Positions 4,545-12,092 of a stretch of DNA of 24,525 nt are shown piece by piece. The notes under the pieces are model-generated. The model had not been told where the DNA came from and made no database searches. It worked only from the letters and a program-made list of their open reading frames with translations. Position 1 is the first letter of the stretch, and every line of letters starts with the position of its first letter. The stretch is from an uncultured Ruminococcus sp. (GTDB lineage: Bacteria > Bacillota > Clostridia > Oscillospirales > Ruminococcaceae). Position numbers and translations under genes: made by a program. The stretch lies in the NCBI GenBank assembly GCA_900540005.1, contig UQEM01000019.1, positions 1 to 24,525 on the forward strand, read 5' to 3'.

Positions 4545-6883
4545 TACTGAATGCCCCCGTCGCTGTAAGTGGGTCGCTGTCCCCAGTACCACTTGCCGTC
4601 GTCGCCCCAGTAGCCGTTGACTTCGGGATTGTACCACTGCCACTTGCCGTTGTACCAGTCTCCCTGCGAGCCTACCATGTCGTTGTAATATACCCAACTG
4701 CCGTTTACATACTCGCCGTTTACGCCCGGATTATAGTCGTTTGCCGGCTCAGTAGGTGCTTCCGTAGGAGGTTCTGTCGGAGGCTCGGTAACTACAACAA
4801 ATCCGCCGACTGCCTCAAATGCACCTCTTATATCCTCGGTCTGGACAACTATGCTGTTTGTCGCAAAGTTAAATGTGTAAGTTCCGATATTTGCTCTCTG
4901 ATTTGTGTTGATATTCGAGAGAACGACCGTAACGCTTACGTTTTCGCCCGTACCGGAAATTCTCTGAGTGTGCGATAACATCTCAGGAACAAGGATCGTG
5001 CCTGATGACTGGCTGTCTGTTGTGCCGTCCTCATTCTTGATGATGAAGTCGAGTGCAAAGCGTCCGTTTGCATCTGACGGGAACGAAATTGTGTACGGTA
5101 TCTCGCCGTCAGGAGTTGTACCGTCACTGAAGAACAGCGTGATCTCTGTGCCTGCGTCAACCTTTTCGCCCTTCTTGGGTTCCTGATCGAATACCGTTCC
5201 CTCCTTCTCGTAAGAAGGCTTAGGCTCTGTTTTAACCTTGAGGCCTCTGTAAGAAGCCATTGTGCTTGCATCGTCAACACTCTTGCCCGTATAGTCCTCA
5301 ACGACTACCTGCTCGGCATTTACGCCCATGCTGACGTAGAGCACTATCGTCTGACCCTTGTGGACGGAAGTTCCCTCCTCCGGCTCAGATTTTATTACAT
5401 ATCCCTGCTGTATCTCAGGGTCGGATTGCTTTATGACATCGCATTCAAGTCCTCGCTCCGTAAGCTGCGCCTTGGCGAGTTCCTGATTAAGTCCCGCAAC
5501 ATGGGGAACGTCAACGGTTTCCATGCCCTTGCTTATCGTTACCTTGAGGACATCGCCCTTGTTGAAGCCTGTACCCGGATCAATGCTCTGCCAGATGATA
5601 GAATTTTCGTCAGCCTCGTTATACTCTGAGCCTTCCACCTCAAACTTGATGCTGTTTCCGTACTGGCTTACAGCAGTCTGGTAATCCCAGCCGTAGAAAT
5701 CAGGCATAGTTAAGTCGTTCTTCTGACCGCTTCCCTTAAGAAGATTGCTCAGAAGCATTGCTACAAAGATAACTGCGACAACGATAACCACGACTACTAC
5801 AGCCGTGAGAACGGGAACTACAAGCGAAGAACGTTCTTCCTCCTCGTCATCGTCATCATCGTAATAATCGTCCTCATAATTTGCAGGAGCTGCACCCTCT
5901 CTCTGAGCAACTGCACCTGCTCCGACACCTACGGAAGCAGGGATCTTAGCCGCATAAGCGTTCTGCACTTCCTCCTGAGACTCGGACTGGACCTCATTTC
6001 CGCCAGTTATCTCGCCGCTGTTGTCCTCCTCCGTGTAATAGCCGAAGGTAATGTCGGGATTCGCCTTGAAAGCCTCGATATCCTTTATCATATCAGCAGT
6101 CGTCTGATATCTGTCATCGGGATCCTTCTCCATAGCGCGAAGAACTATCTCCTCGATCCCGTCCGGAATATCAGGGTTGATCGCTCTCGGGCGCTCAGGA
6201 ATGTCATGCATATGCATTACCGCGATCGCAACCGGATTATCGCTGTCGAAAGCCTTTCTGCCCGTAAGCATCTCATACATCATTGCGCCGACCGAGTAGA
6301 TATCGCTTCTTGCATCGGTAACGTTTCCGCTTGCCTGCTCGGGACTGATATAGTGAACGCTTCCGATAGCCTGATCGGTAGCAGTCTTGCCCTCCTCGCG
6401 AGCGAACTTGGCAATACCGAAGTCCATGACCTTGATAGTTCCGTCTGTGAACATCATAACGTTCTGCGGCTTGATATCGCGGTGAACAATGCCCTTGTCA
6501 TGAGCGTGCTGAAGTGCGCGAAGGATCTGAATCACGAAATGGACCGTATCCTTCCATGTAAGAACGTGCTCCTCCTCGATATACTCCTTGAGGGTGATAC
6601 CGTCAATGTATTCCATAACGATATACTGTATCTTCTCAGAGAATCCCATATCGTAAATTTTAACGATATTCGGGTGCGAGAGAACTGCTACAGCCTTCGA
6701 TTCATTGCGGAATCTGCGCAGGAACTCCTCATTCTCTGCATACTCCTTTTTTAATATCTTAATGGCAACGGTTTTGTTGTCGATAACATCGATACCCTTG
6801 TAAACCTCCGCCATACCGCCAACGCCAATAAGCTCGGTTATCTCATATCTTCCATCGAGCTTCTTGCCAATGTTCTTATCCAT
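4544..6883 (-). CDS. prkC: PASTA-domain Ser/Thr protein kinase PrkC, with Trp-rich tail
   Basis: A 779-residue transmembrane Hanks-type kinase. The cytoplasmic kinase domain (about 12-272) has GVGGMAEV (20-27), catalytic Lys in VAIK (42), HRDIKPQN (134-141), DFG (154-156), Thr-containing activation loop (167-169) and SPEQ (180-183). A juxtamembrane linker ending in an Asp/Glu run (338-350) leads to one membrane helix (about 354-380). Outside are three PASTA repeats (about 389-453, 455-520, 524-588), which in this family sense muropeptides or lipid II. A beta-rich domain (590-695), a TEPPTEPPTEAPTEP linker (699-713) and three Trp/Tyr-rich repeats (717-768) follow, and these are not part of standard PrkC. 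AGGAGG precedes the start. It lies 16 bases after prpC, its cognate phosphatase. Confidence 0.95.
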   Translation of the reverse strand: MDKNIGKKLDGRYEITELIGVGGMAEVYKGIDVIDNKTVAIKILKKEYAENEEFLRRFRNESKAVAVLSHPNIVKIYDMGFSEKIQYIVMEYIDGITLKEYIEEEHVLTWKDTVHFVIQILRALQHAHDKGIVHRDIKPQNVMMFTDGTIKVMDFGIAKFAREEGKTATDQAIGSVHYISPEQASGNVTDARSDIYSVGAMMYEMLTGRKAFDSDNPVAIAVMHMHDIPERPRAINPDIPDGIEEIVLRAMEKDPDDRYQTTADMIKDIEAFKANPDITFGYYTEEDNSGEITGGNEVQSESQEEVQNAYAAKIPASVGVGAGAVAQREGAAPANYEDDYYDDDDDEEEERSSLVVPVLTAVVVVVIVVAVIFVAMLLSNLLKGSGQKNDLTMPDFYGWDYQTAVSQYGNSIKFEVEGSEYNEADENSIIWQSIDPGTGFNKGDVLKVTISKGMETVDVPHVAGLNQELAKAQLTERGLECDVIKQSDPEIQQGYVIKSEPEEGTSVHKGQTIVLYVSMGVNAEQVVVEDYTGKSVDDASTMASYRGLKVKTEPKPSYEKEGTVFDQEPKKGEKVDAGTEITLFFSDGTTPDGEIPYTISFPSDANGRFALDFIIKNEDGTTDSQSSGTILVPEMLSHTQRISGTGENVSVTVVLSNINTNQRANIGTYTFNFATNSIVVQTEDIRGAFEAVGGFVVVTEPPTEPPTEAPTEPANDYNPGVNGEYVNGSWVYYNDMVGSQGDWYNGKWQWYNPEVNGYWGDDGKWYWGQRPTYSDGGIQ
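4580..4735 (-). repeat. Three 17-18 residue Trp/Tyr repeats at the PrkC C-terminus
   Basis: PrkC residues about 717-768 contain three related units: VNGEYVNGSWVYYN, SQGDWYNGKWQWYN and VNGYWGDDGKWYWG. They share the pattern G-(E/Y/D)-aromatic-x-(N/D)-G-(S/K)-W-x-aromatic. The aromatic spacing resembles cell-wall or choline-binding repeats but I cannot assign a known family. A proline/threonine linker separates them from the preceding domain. Confidence 0.75.
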
Positions 6884-6899
6884 TTCCTATCCTCCTAAG

Positions 6900-7625
6900 T
6901 CAGTCAGAAATAACCGCAACAGTAACATTATCACGGCCGCCCTTGCTCAGAGCTAATTCTATCAGTTTGTCTGCAACGTCATCAAAGGGTGAATTAAGAA
7001 TGACGTTATATATTTCATCGTCGCTGCAATATCCCGAAAGTCCGTCGGAGCACAGCAGCAGACTGATTTTATCATCGTAATCAAGCAAAAACGTGTCTGT
7101 AAGGACAGTTTTCTCCACGCCAACAGCTCTTATAAGCATATGCCGCTGAGGGTGGGTATCGACCTCTTCCTCGGTTATCTTGCCCTGTTCGTACAGGAGC
7201 GAAGCAACGTTGTGGTCTGTTGTGATCTGCAAAAGTTTCTTGTCGGTGATGAGGTAGGCTCTGCTGTCGCCAACATTAGCGATGAATGCGGTCTTGTCGT
7301 TGATGAAAGCCGCAACGCAGGTCGTGCCCATGCCGAAATTCTTGAAGTCCATTCTCGCGCGGGTATAGATAACTGAGTTAGCCGCCGAGACAGACGAGAT
7401 GAGAAGCCTGCGGATATCATCATCACTCAGACTCTCCTTGTAATCCGCCGAAAATCGCTGAAATACCTCTTCAATCGCTATCGCGCTCGCTTCTTTTCCG
7501 GCACGTTCCCCTCCCATACCGTCGCAAACAACGGCGAGAATGTTGTGCCCGAAATATTCGCACCTTACAGCGTCCTGATTCTCCTCACGCTTATAGCCGA
7601 TATCCGTTCCGAAACGGTATCTCAT
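6900..7625 (-). CDS. prpC: PP2C-family Ser/Thr phosphatase PrpC/Stp1
   Basis: A 241-residue metal-dependent phosphatase that reverses PrkC phosphorylation. PP2C motifs are in order: the N-terminal GTDIGYKREENQDA (metal Asp 18), VCDGMGG (Asp 35), GTT and NVGDSRAY in the core, CSDGLSG, and the final GGRDNVTV with Asp 232 as metal ligand. The length matches bacterial stand-alone PP2C enzymes (about 240-250). I chose ATG 7625, which overlaps the rlmN stop (TGATG) with GGGAGGT eight bases ahead; a TTG one codon earlier is possible. The pairing with prkC is conserved across Firmicutes. Confidence 0.95.
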   Translation of the reverse strand: MRYRFGTDIGYKREENQDAVRCEYFGHNILAVVCDGMGGERAGKEASAIAIEEVFQRFSADYKESLSDDDIRRLLISSVSAANSVIYTRARMDFKNFGMGTTCVAAFINDKTAFIANVGDSRAYLITDKKLLQITTDHNVASLLYEQGKITEEEVDTHPQRHMLIRAVGVEKTVLTDTFLLDYDDKISLLLCSDGLSGYCSDDEIYNVILNSPFDDVADKLIELALSKGGRDNVTVAVISD

Positions 7626-8680
7626 CAATCCGCACCTCCCTTTTCCTTTTCGCGGCTGTCCGCATCACGCCTGAGCTGTCCGCAAGCCGCCTCAATGTCG
7701 CTTCCGAGAGTTCTCCGCACGGTAGCGTTTATCCCGCGCTTGGAAAGCTGCTGCGCAAAAGCCGCGGCTGCATGACGCGAGGTATGGTAATTTCTTTCCT
7801 TGACCTTATTGACGGGTATAAGGTTAACATGACAGTTTATCCCGCGCAGTAGCTGAGCAAGCCTGTCAGCGTCCTTCGGTGAGGAATTCACATCATCAAT
7901 AACGGCATATTCAAACGTTATGCGCCGTCCCGTCTTTTGAATGTAGTATTTGCACGCCTTTATCAGCGCTGATGTATCGTAAACGCGGTTTATAGGCATT
8001 ATCTCCGACCGTCCCTTGTCATCGGGGCAATGCAGCGATACCGAGAGCGTAAGCTGGAGTTTCATGTCCGCAAGCTCGTAGATCTTCGGAACGATCCCGC
8101 AGGTCGAGAGCGAAACGTGCCTCAGACTCAGATTATTGCCGTCCTTGTGCGAAATAAGCTGCAAAAACTTCTTTACATTCTCAAAGTTGTCGAGCGGTTC
8201 GCCGATACCCATGAGAACAACGCCCGAGACCCGTATTCCGCGGTCGCGCTCAGCCTCGTAGATCTGCATTAGTATCTCAGAGGGAGTCAGATCGCGCACA
8301 TATCCCGCGATCGCAGAGGCACAAAACCGACAGCCCATTTTGCAGCCCACCTGAGTGGACACGCAAACACTGTATCCGTAGCTGTATTCCATAAGGACAG
8401 TCTCAACAAAATTGCCGTCAGAGAGCCTATATAGGTATTTTACCGTATTATCTATAGAGGATTCAAGCCTTTTCTGAATAAATAGTCTATTTATACAAAA
8501 ATTTTTTTCAAGTTCCTGCCGCAATTGGGCAGATATATCAGTCATTTTTTCAAAATCAAAGGCTCTCTTTACATGGAGCCATTGGAAGATCTGCTTTGCT
8601 CTGAACTTCTTTTCGCCGATACCGACAACAGCATCCTCAAGCTCGCTGAGACTGAGTCCCATTATGTCAATTTTTTCCAA
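7625..8680 (-). CDS. rlmN: 23S rRNA (A2503-C2) / tRNA methyltransferase RlmN
   Basis: A 351-residue radical-SAM enzyme that methylates C2 of A2503 in 23S rRNA, and A37 of some tRNAs in studied bacteria. The iron-sulfur motif CKMGCRFC gives C113, C117 and C120. SAM-binding MGIGEP is at 157-162. The methyl-carrying cysteine is in GSDIEAACGQL (C333), with a second conserved cysteine in the LSTCGI segment (C194). The N-terminal FRAKQIFQWL is the family accessory domain. I favour the TTG start at 8680, which gives the family-like opening EKIDIMGLSLSEL and lies 12 bases after rsmB. ATG 8662 would remove six residues and has no ribosome site. Confidence 0.94.
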   Translation of the reverse strand: MEKIDIMGLSLSELEDAVVGIGEKKFRAKQIFQWLHVKRAFDFEKMTDISAQLRQELEKNFCINRLFIQKRLESSIDNTVKYLYRLSDGNFVETVLMEYSYGYSVCVSTQVGCKMGCRFCASAIAGYVRDLTPSEILMQIYEAERDRGIRVSGVVLMGIGEPLDNFENVKKFLQLISHKDGNNLSLRHVSLSTCGIVPKIYELADMKLQLTLSVSLHCPDDKGRSEIMPINRVYDTSALIKACKYYIQKTGRRITFEYAVIDDVNSSPKDADRLAQLLRGINCHVNLIPVNKVKERNYHTSRHAAAAFAQQLSKRGINATVRRTLGSDIEAACGQLRRDADSREKEKGGAD

Positions 8681-8692
8681 CCTATCACCACT

Positions 8693-9991
8693 TTATTCCG
8701 ATTTTCTGAATTTTGCAATAAAGAATCCGTCTCCCGAGCCGTACTCATGGAAAAGTGTTGCCATTGAACCGAATTTTCTGCCGAACATTTCGGGAAGTTC
8801 TGCCGGTTCGATCTCAGGGTGAGCTGCGAGTAATTTCTCCACGACCTCATCGTTCTCCGCCTTGCGCAAAGTGCAGGTCGAGTAGACCATTTCACCGCCG
8901 GGAGCAAGATAGCTGAGGGCATTTTCCGCGATACTGTACTGGATCCCGGGCAGTCTTTCAAATTCTGCCAGCGACTTGTACTTTATCTCGGGTTTACGCG
9001 AAATTACGCCGAATCCCGAACACGGCACGTCACAGAGTATCTTTGTAAACTGCGGAAGCTTCGGATCGTGTCTGGTCGCATCTCCGACTGCCGCAGTAAT
9101 GTTTTCCAGACCGAGTCTCTGCGCACCGCTGCGAATGAGTTTCACGCGCTTTTCGTGCAGGTCAAAGGCACATATCCTGCCTTTTCCGCCCATAAGCTCC
9201 GCCATGGTAAAGGTTTTTCCACCGGGAGCTGCGCAAATGTCAAGAACCGTATCATTTTCAGTCGGCGCAAGCGCATGGCAGCAAAGCTGTGAGGACATAT
9301 CCTGAACGTGGAAAAATCCCTTTCTGAACGCCTCAGTTCCCGTGACTGCGCCGTCTGCCGTATAGCAGCCTGCAAGAGCGGTTTTAACAAGTGAAACATC
9401 ACCGAGAGCCGCTGAAAGTTCCGCCTCGCTGCACCTGAGCTGATTCATGCGCAGGTAAGTTTCCGGCGTTTTCAGCGAATACTCAAGGTGACTCATCGCA
9501 AGCTTGCTGCCGTAATCAGCGGTAAGACTTTCAATAAGCTCTGTCGGCACGGAATACTTCACCGAAGCCGCTTTTTTTTCATCTTTCGGGTAGTTTATAG
9601 TCTTGCCGCCGCGGATAAATCCCCTAAGCACGGCATTCACCATACCCGCTGCACTGGTCTTGCGGAACTTTTTTGCAAGCGCCACACTTTCGCTGACAGC
9701 GGCATTATCGGGAACAGCGTCCATGTAAAGGAGCTGATACAGACCGATTCTCAGAATATTGAGTATAACGTCATCGAGTTTTTCAACAGGCCGCGAAGAA
9801 AGTCCCGAAATAACATAGTCAAGCGTTATTCTGCGCTCGATCACTCCGTAATAGAGCGCAGTGCAGAACTTCTTGTCACGCTCGTCCATGTCCGCAGAAC
9901 CGAGCGCGCTGCCAAGCTGAATATTGGAGTAGCCGCCGTTTCTGAACGTTTTGCACAGAAGTTCGGCGGCGAGATATCTTGCACTGCTCAT
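8693..9991 (-). CDS. rsmB: 16S rRNA (C967-C5) methyltransferase RsmB/Sun
   Basis: A 432-residue protein with an N-terminal NusB-like RNA-binding domain (about 1-140) and a C-terminal Rossmann methyltransferase domain. SAM-binding DICAAPGGKT is at 251-260. The two cysteines of m5C enzymes are in DVPCSG (C324) and STCT (C373, the expected nucleophile). It methylates cytosine 967 in helix 31 of 16S rRNA near the P site. Its ATG overlaps the stop of the upstream protease gene by four bases (ATGA). The length is typical. Confidence 0.94.
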   Translation of the reverse strand: MSSARYLAAELLCKTFRNGGYSNIQLGSALGSADMDERDKKFCTALYYGVIERRITLDYVISGLSSRPVEKLDDVILNILRIGLYQLLYMDAVPDNAAVSESVALAKKFRKTSAAGMVNAVLRGFIRGGKTINYPKDEKKAASVKYSVPTELIESLTADYGSKLAMSHLEYSLKTPETYLRMNQLRCSEAELSAALGDVSLVKTALAGCYTADGAVTGTEAFRKGFFHVQDMSSQLCCHALAPTENDTVLDICAAPGGKTFTMAELMGGKGRICAFDLHEKRVKLIRSGAQRLGLENITAAVGDATRHDPKLPQFTKILCDVPCSGFGVISRKPEIKYKSLAEFERLPGIQYSIAENALSYLAPGGEMVYSTCTLRKAENDEVVEKLLAAHPEIEPAELPEMFGRKFGSMATLFHEYGSGDGFFIAKFRKSE

Positions 9992-10665
9992 CTTCTTCTC
10001 GATGCCGAGAGGAGACGGAGAAGCTGGAGAAGTGATACCACAAGGCCCGTAACGTAGGTCAGAGCTGCTGCTGTGAGCACCTTCTTAGCCTGCGGAACTT
10101 CGCTTGCTTCGAGAAGGTTATTGTTCTCAAGAGTTGCAAGAGCACGGCTGCTCGCGTCAAACTCTGTCGGAAGCGTTACAAGCTGGAAAACAATGACCGC
10201 CGCAAACATGATAATAGATGCGTAAACAAGAGGTGTGCCAATTGAAAGCTCACTGAAAACAAGACCAAGAATAAATGTGAAATACCAGAAACGTGAGCAG
10301 AAATTCGTGATCGGAACGAGTTTGCTCCTGAGTACGATAGGGCCGTAGTTTTCAGCGTGCTGGCAGACGTGTCCGCACTCGTGAGCCGCTACTCCGATAG
10401 CTGCGACAGAGGAGTTTCCGTAAGTCGAATCAGAGAGCCTTACAACGTTGTCGCGCGGGTCATAGTGGTCGGAAAGCTTTCCCGAAACGCGCTCAATGCG
10501 AACATTGTAAAGTCCGTTGCTGTCAAGGATCTGCCTTGCTACCTGATCGGCTGTAAGTCCCCTTGAACTGCGAACCTTGCTGTACTTGTTGAAAGTTGAA
10601 GTAACATTTATCTGCGCGATGATCGGCAGAATAAGCATCAGAAGAAAAATATAGATACCTGTCAT
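9988..10665 (-). CDS. YugP-type membrane zinc metallopeptidase
   Basis: A 225-residue membrane protein with an N-terminal helix (about 3-19), a zincin motif HECGH (H95, E96, H99) and two or three further membrane helices (about 120-140, 143-165, 200-220). The segment TEFDASSRAL after the third helix probably supplies the third zinc ligand. This matches the YugP/Zn_peptidase_2 family (PF04298), whose substrate is unknown. AGGAGGT precedes the start. It lies between fmt (10-base gap) and rsmB (four-base overlap), a position that is empty in B. subtilis. The family assignment is firm; a role in membrane-protein turnover is inference. Confidence 0.88.
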   Translation of the reverse strand: MTGIYIFLLMLILPIIAQINVTSTFNKYSKVRSSRGLTADQVARQILDSNGLYNVRIERVSGKLSDHYDPRDNVVRLSDSTYGNSSVAAIGVAAHECGHVCQHAENYGPIVLRSKLVPITNFCSRFWYFTFILGLVFSELSIGTPLVYASIIMFAAVIVFQLVTLPTEFDASSRALATLENNNLLEASEVPQAKKVLTAAALTYVTGLVVSLLQLLRLLSASRRR

Positions 10666-10675
10666 AGTGACCTCC

Positions 10676-11605
10676 TTATCCCAGTAAATCGCCCTTTGCG
10701 AGTTTGTTTCCTCTTAAAAAGTCCTCTGTTTTCATGCGTTTTTTGCCCTCCGGCTGAACCTCGCGGAAAATTACCGCGTGTCCGTCGCCGCATTTCACGG
10801 TAAGATTTTTCTCGTCAATTATCTCTCCGTTTGCAGCATCGGGAGCAATTTTGTCCGAAATCTCGGACTTGAACACCTTTAGTCTCTTTCCGCCGAGAGT
10901 GGTAAATCCCGTAACTCCTCGGATAGTATTGTGGATCTCAGCCGCTGTCTTTGAGAAGTCCAGCGCGCTCATGTCCTTGGTTATCATAGGCGAATAGCAG
11001 CTTAACGAGTCGTCCTGCTTCTCGGGAGCAAGAGTTCCGTTCTCTATTGCTGATATCGTCTCAGCAAGAACATCGCCGCCCATTACGGAAAGTCTCTCAT
11101 AAAGCTCGGAATATGTCTCATTTTCGCCAATTTTAGTTTTGTGGATAATGAGTATATCTCCGGTATCGAGTCCCTCGCCCATTTGCTGAGAGGTAACGCC
11201 CGTCTCAGCCTCGCCGTTGAGAAGCACCCAGTTTATCGGAGCTGCTCCCCTGTACTTCGGCAGGATCGAAGCGTGGATATTCACACAGCCGTATTTTGGC
11301 AGATCAAGGATCGTCTTTGGAAGGATCTGTCCGTAAGCCGTTACAACGATAAGCTCCGGAGCAATATTCTTCAAGATCTCGTAAGCCTCCGCTGCCTCAT
11401 CGCCCTTTCGGAGCGAAGTCGGCTGATAAACAGGAATGTCATACTCCTGCGCCGCCGCCTTGACCGGAGTCGGGATAAGCTTATAGCCGCGTCCCTTCGG
11501 TTTGTCGGGCTGAGTGAAAACCGCCGCGATCTCATGACCGCTCTCAGCAAGCCATTTCAGGCATGGAACGGCGAAATCGGGAGTTCCCATAAAAACTATT
11601 TTCAT
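10676..11605 (-). CDS. fmt: Methionyl-tRNA formyltransferase
   Basis: A 309-residue enzyme that transfers formyl from 10-formyl-tetrahydrofolate to initiator Met-tRNA. The catalytic domain opens with MKIVFMGTPDFAVP. It holds N109 and H111 in NIHASILPKYRGAAPINW and D147 in GLDTGDIL, corresponding to the catalytic Asn, His and Asp of E. coli Fmt. The C-terminal tRNA-binding OB-like domain covers roughly 200-309. I chose the ATG at 11605, seven bases from GGAGG. The ATG at 11611, which overlaps the def stop, is too close to that site and adds two residues (MT). The coupling to def is the usual one. Confidence 0.95.
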   Translation of the reverse strand: MKIVFMGTPDFAVPCLKWLAESGHEIAAVFTQPDKPKGRGYKLIPTPVKAAAQEYDIPVYQPTSLRKGDEAAEAYEILKNIAPELIVVTAYGQILPKTILDLPKYGCVNIHASILPKYRGAAPINWVLLNGEAETGVTSQQMGEGLDTGDILIIHKTKIGENETYSELYERLSVMGGDVLAETISAIENGTLAPEKQDDSLSCYSPMITKDMSALDFSKTAAEIHNTIRGVTGFTTLGGKRLKVFKSEISDKIAPDAANGEIIDEKNLTVKCGDGHAVIFREVQPEGKKRMKTEDFLRGNKLAKGDLLG

Positions 11606-11607
11606 TG

Positions 11608-12069
11608 TCATTCCTCCTCGGGGACAAAGAATTCCTCAACGATTTCTGTGAAAACGTGACCGTCAAGGTGGTCGTTTTCGTGACAGGTGCACTGTGCTCC
11701 AAGCTCGGTAAAGTCGCGCTCAAACCAGTTTCCATGTCTGTCCTGCGCCTTGAGGTGGCACTTCATGGGTCTTGTGACATATCCCCAGAGATTCGGGCAC
11801 GAAAGGCAGCCCTCAACAACCCTCTGCTTGCCCTCCTTGTGCGTAACTTCGGGGTTTATCGCCTCAACAATTCCGTCATCAAGGTGCATGATGAAAATCC
11901 GCCTGCAAATTCCTATCTGCGGAGCTGCAAGTCCGAGTCCCTGCGCCTTGTCAAGAGTCTCATGCATATCGTCAAGCAGGAGCGCGAGCTTCTCGTCGAA
12001 TTTGTCAACAGGCTTGCAAACCTTGTGAAGCATTTCGTCCTTATCTGTCAGAATCTTTCTGAGTGCCAT
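11608..12069 (-). CDS. def: Peptide deformylase
   Basis: A 153-residue metalloenzyme that removes the N-formyl group from nascent proteins. All three motifs are present: GLGLAAPQ (44-51), EGCLS (86-90, metal ligand C88) and HENDH (130-134, two His ligands and catalytic Glu). The size and short acidic C-terminus (VPEEE) fit the small Clostridium-type deformylases. AAAGGA lies upstream of the ATG at 12069. It follows priA by 23 bases and is followed by fmt with slight overlap of the earlier fmt ATG. Confidence 0.95.
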   Translation of the reverse strand: MALRKILTDKDEMLHKVCKPVDKFDEKLALLLDDMHETLDKAQGLGLAAPQIGICRRIFIMHLDDGIVEAINPEVTHKEGKQRVVEGCLSCPNLWGYVTRPMKCHLKAQDRHGNWFERDFTELGAQCTCHENDHLDGHVFTEIVEEFFVPEEE

Positions 12070-12092
12070 TTAATCATATCCTTTCAATCTTC

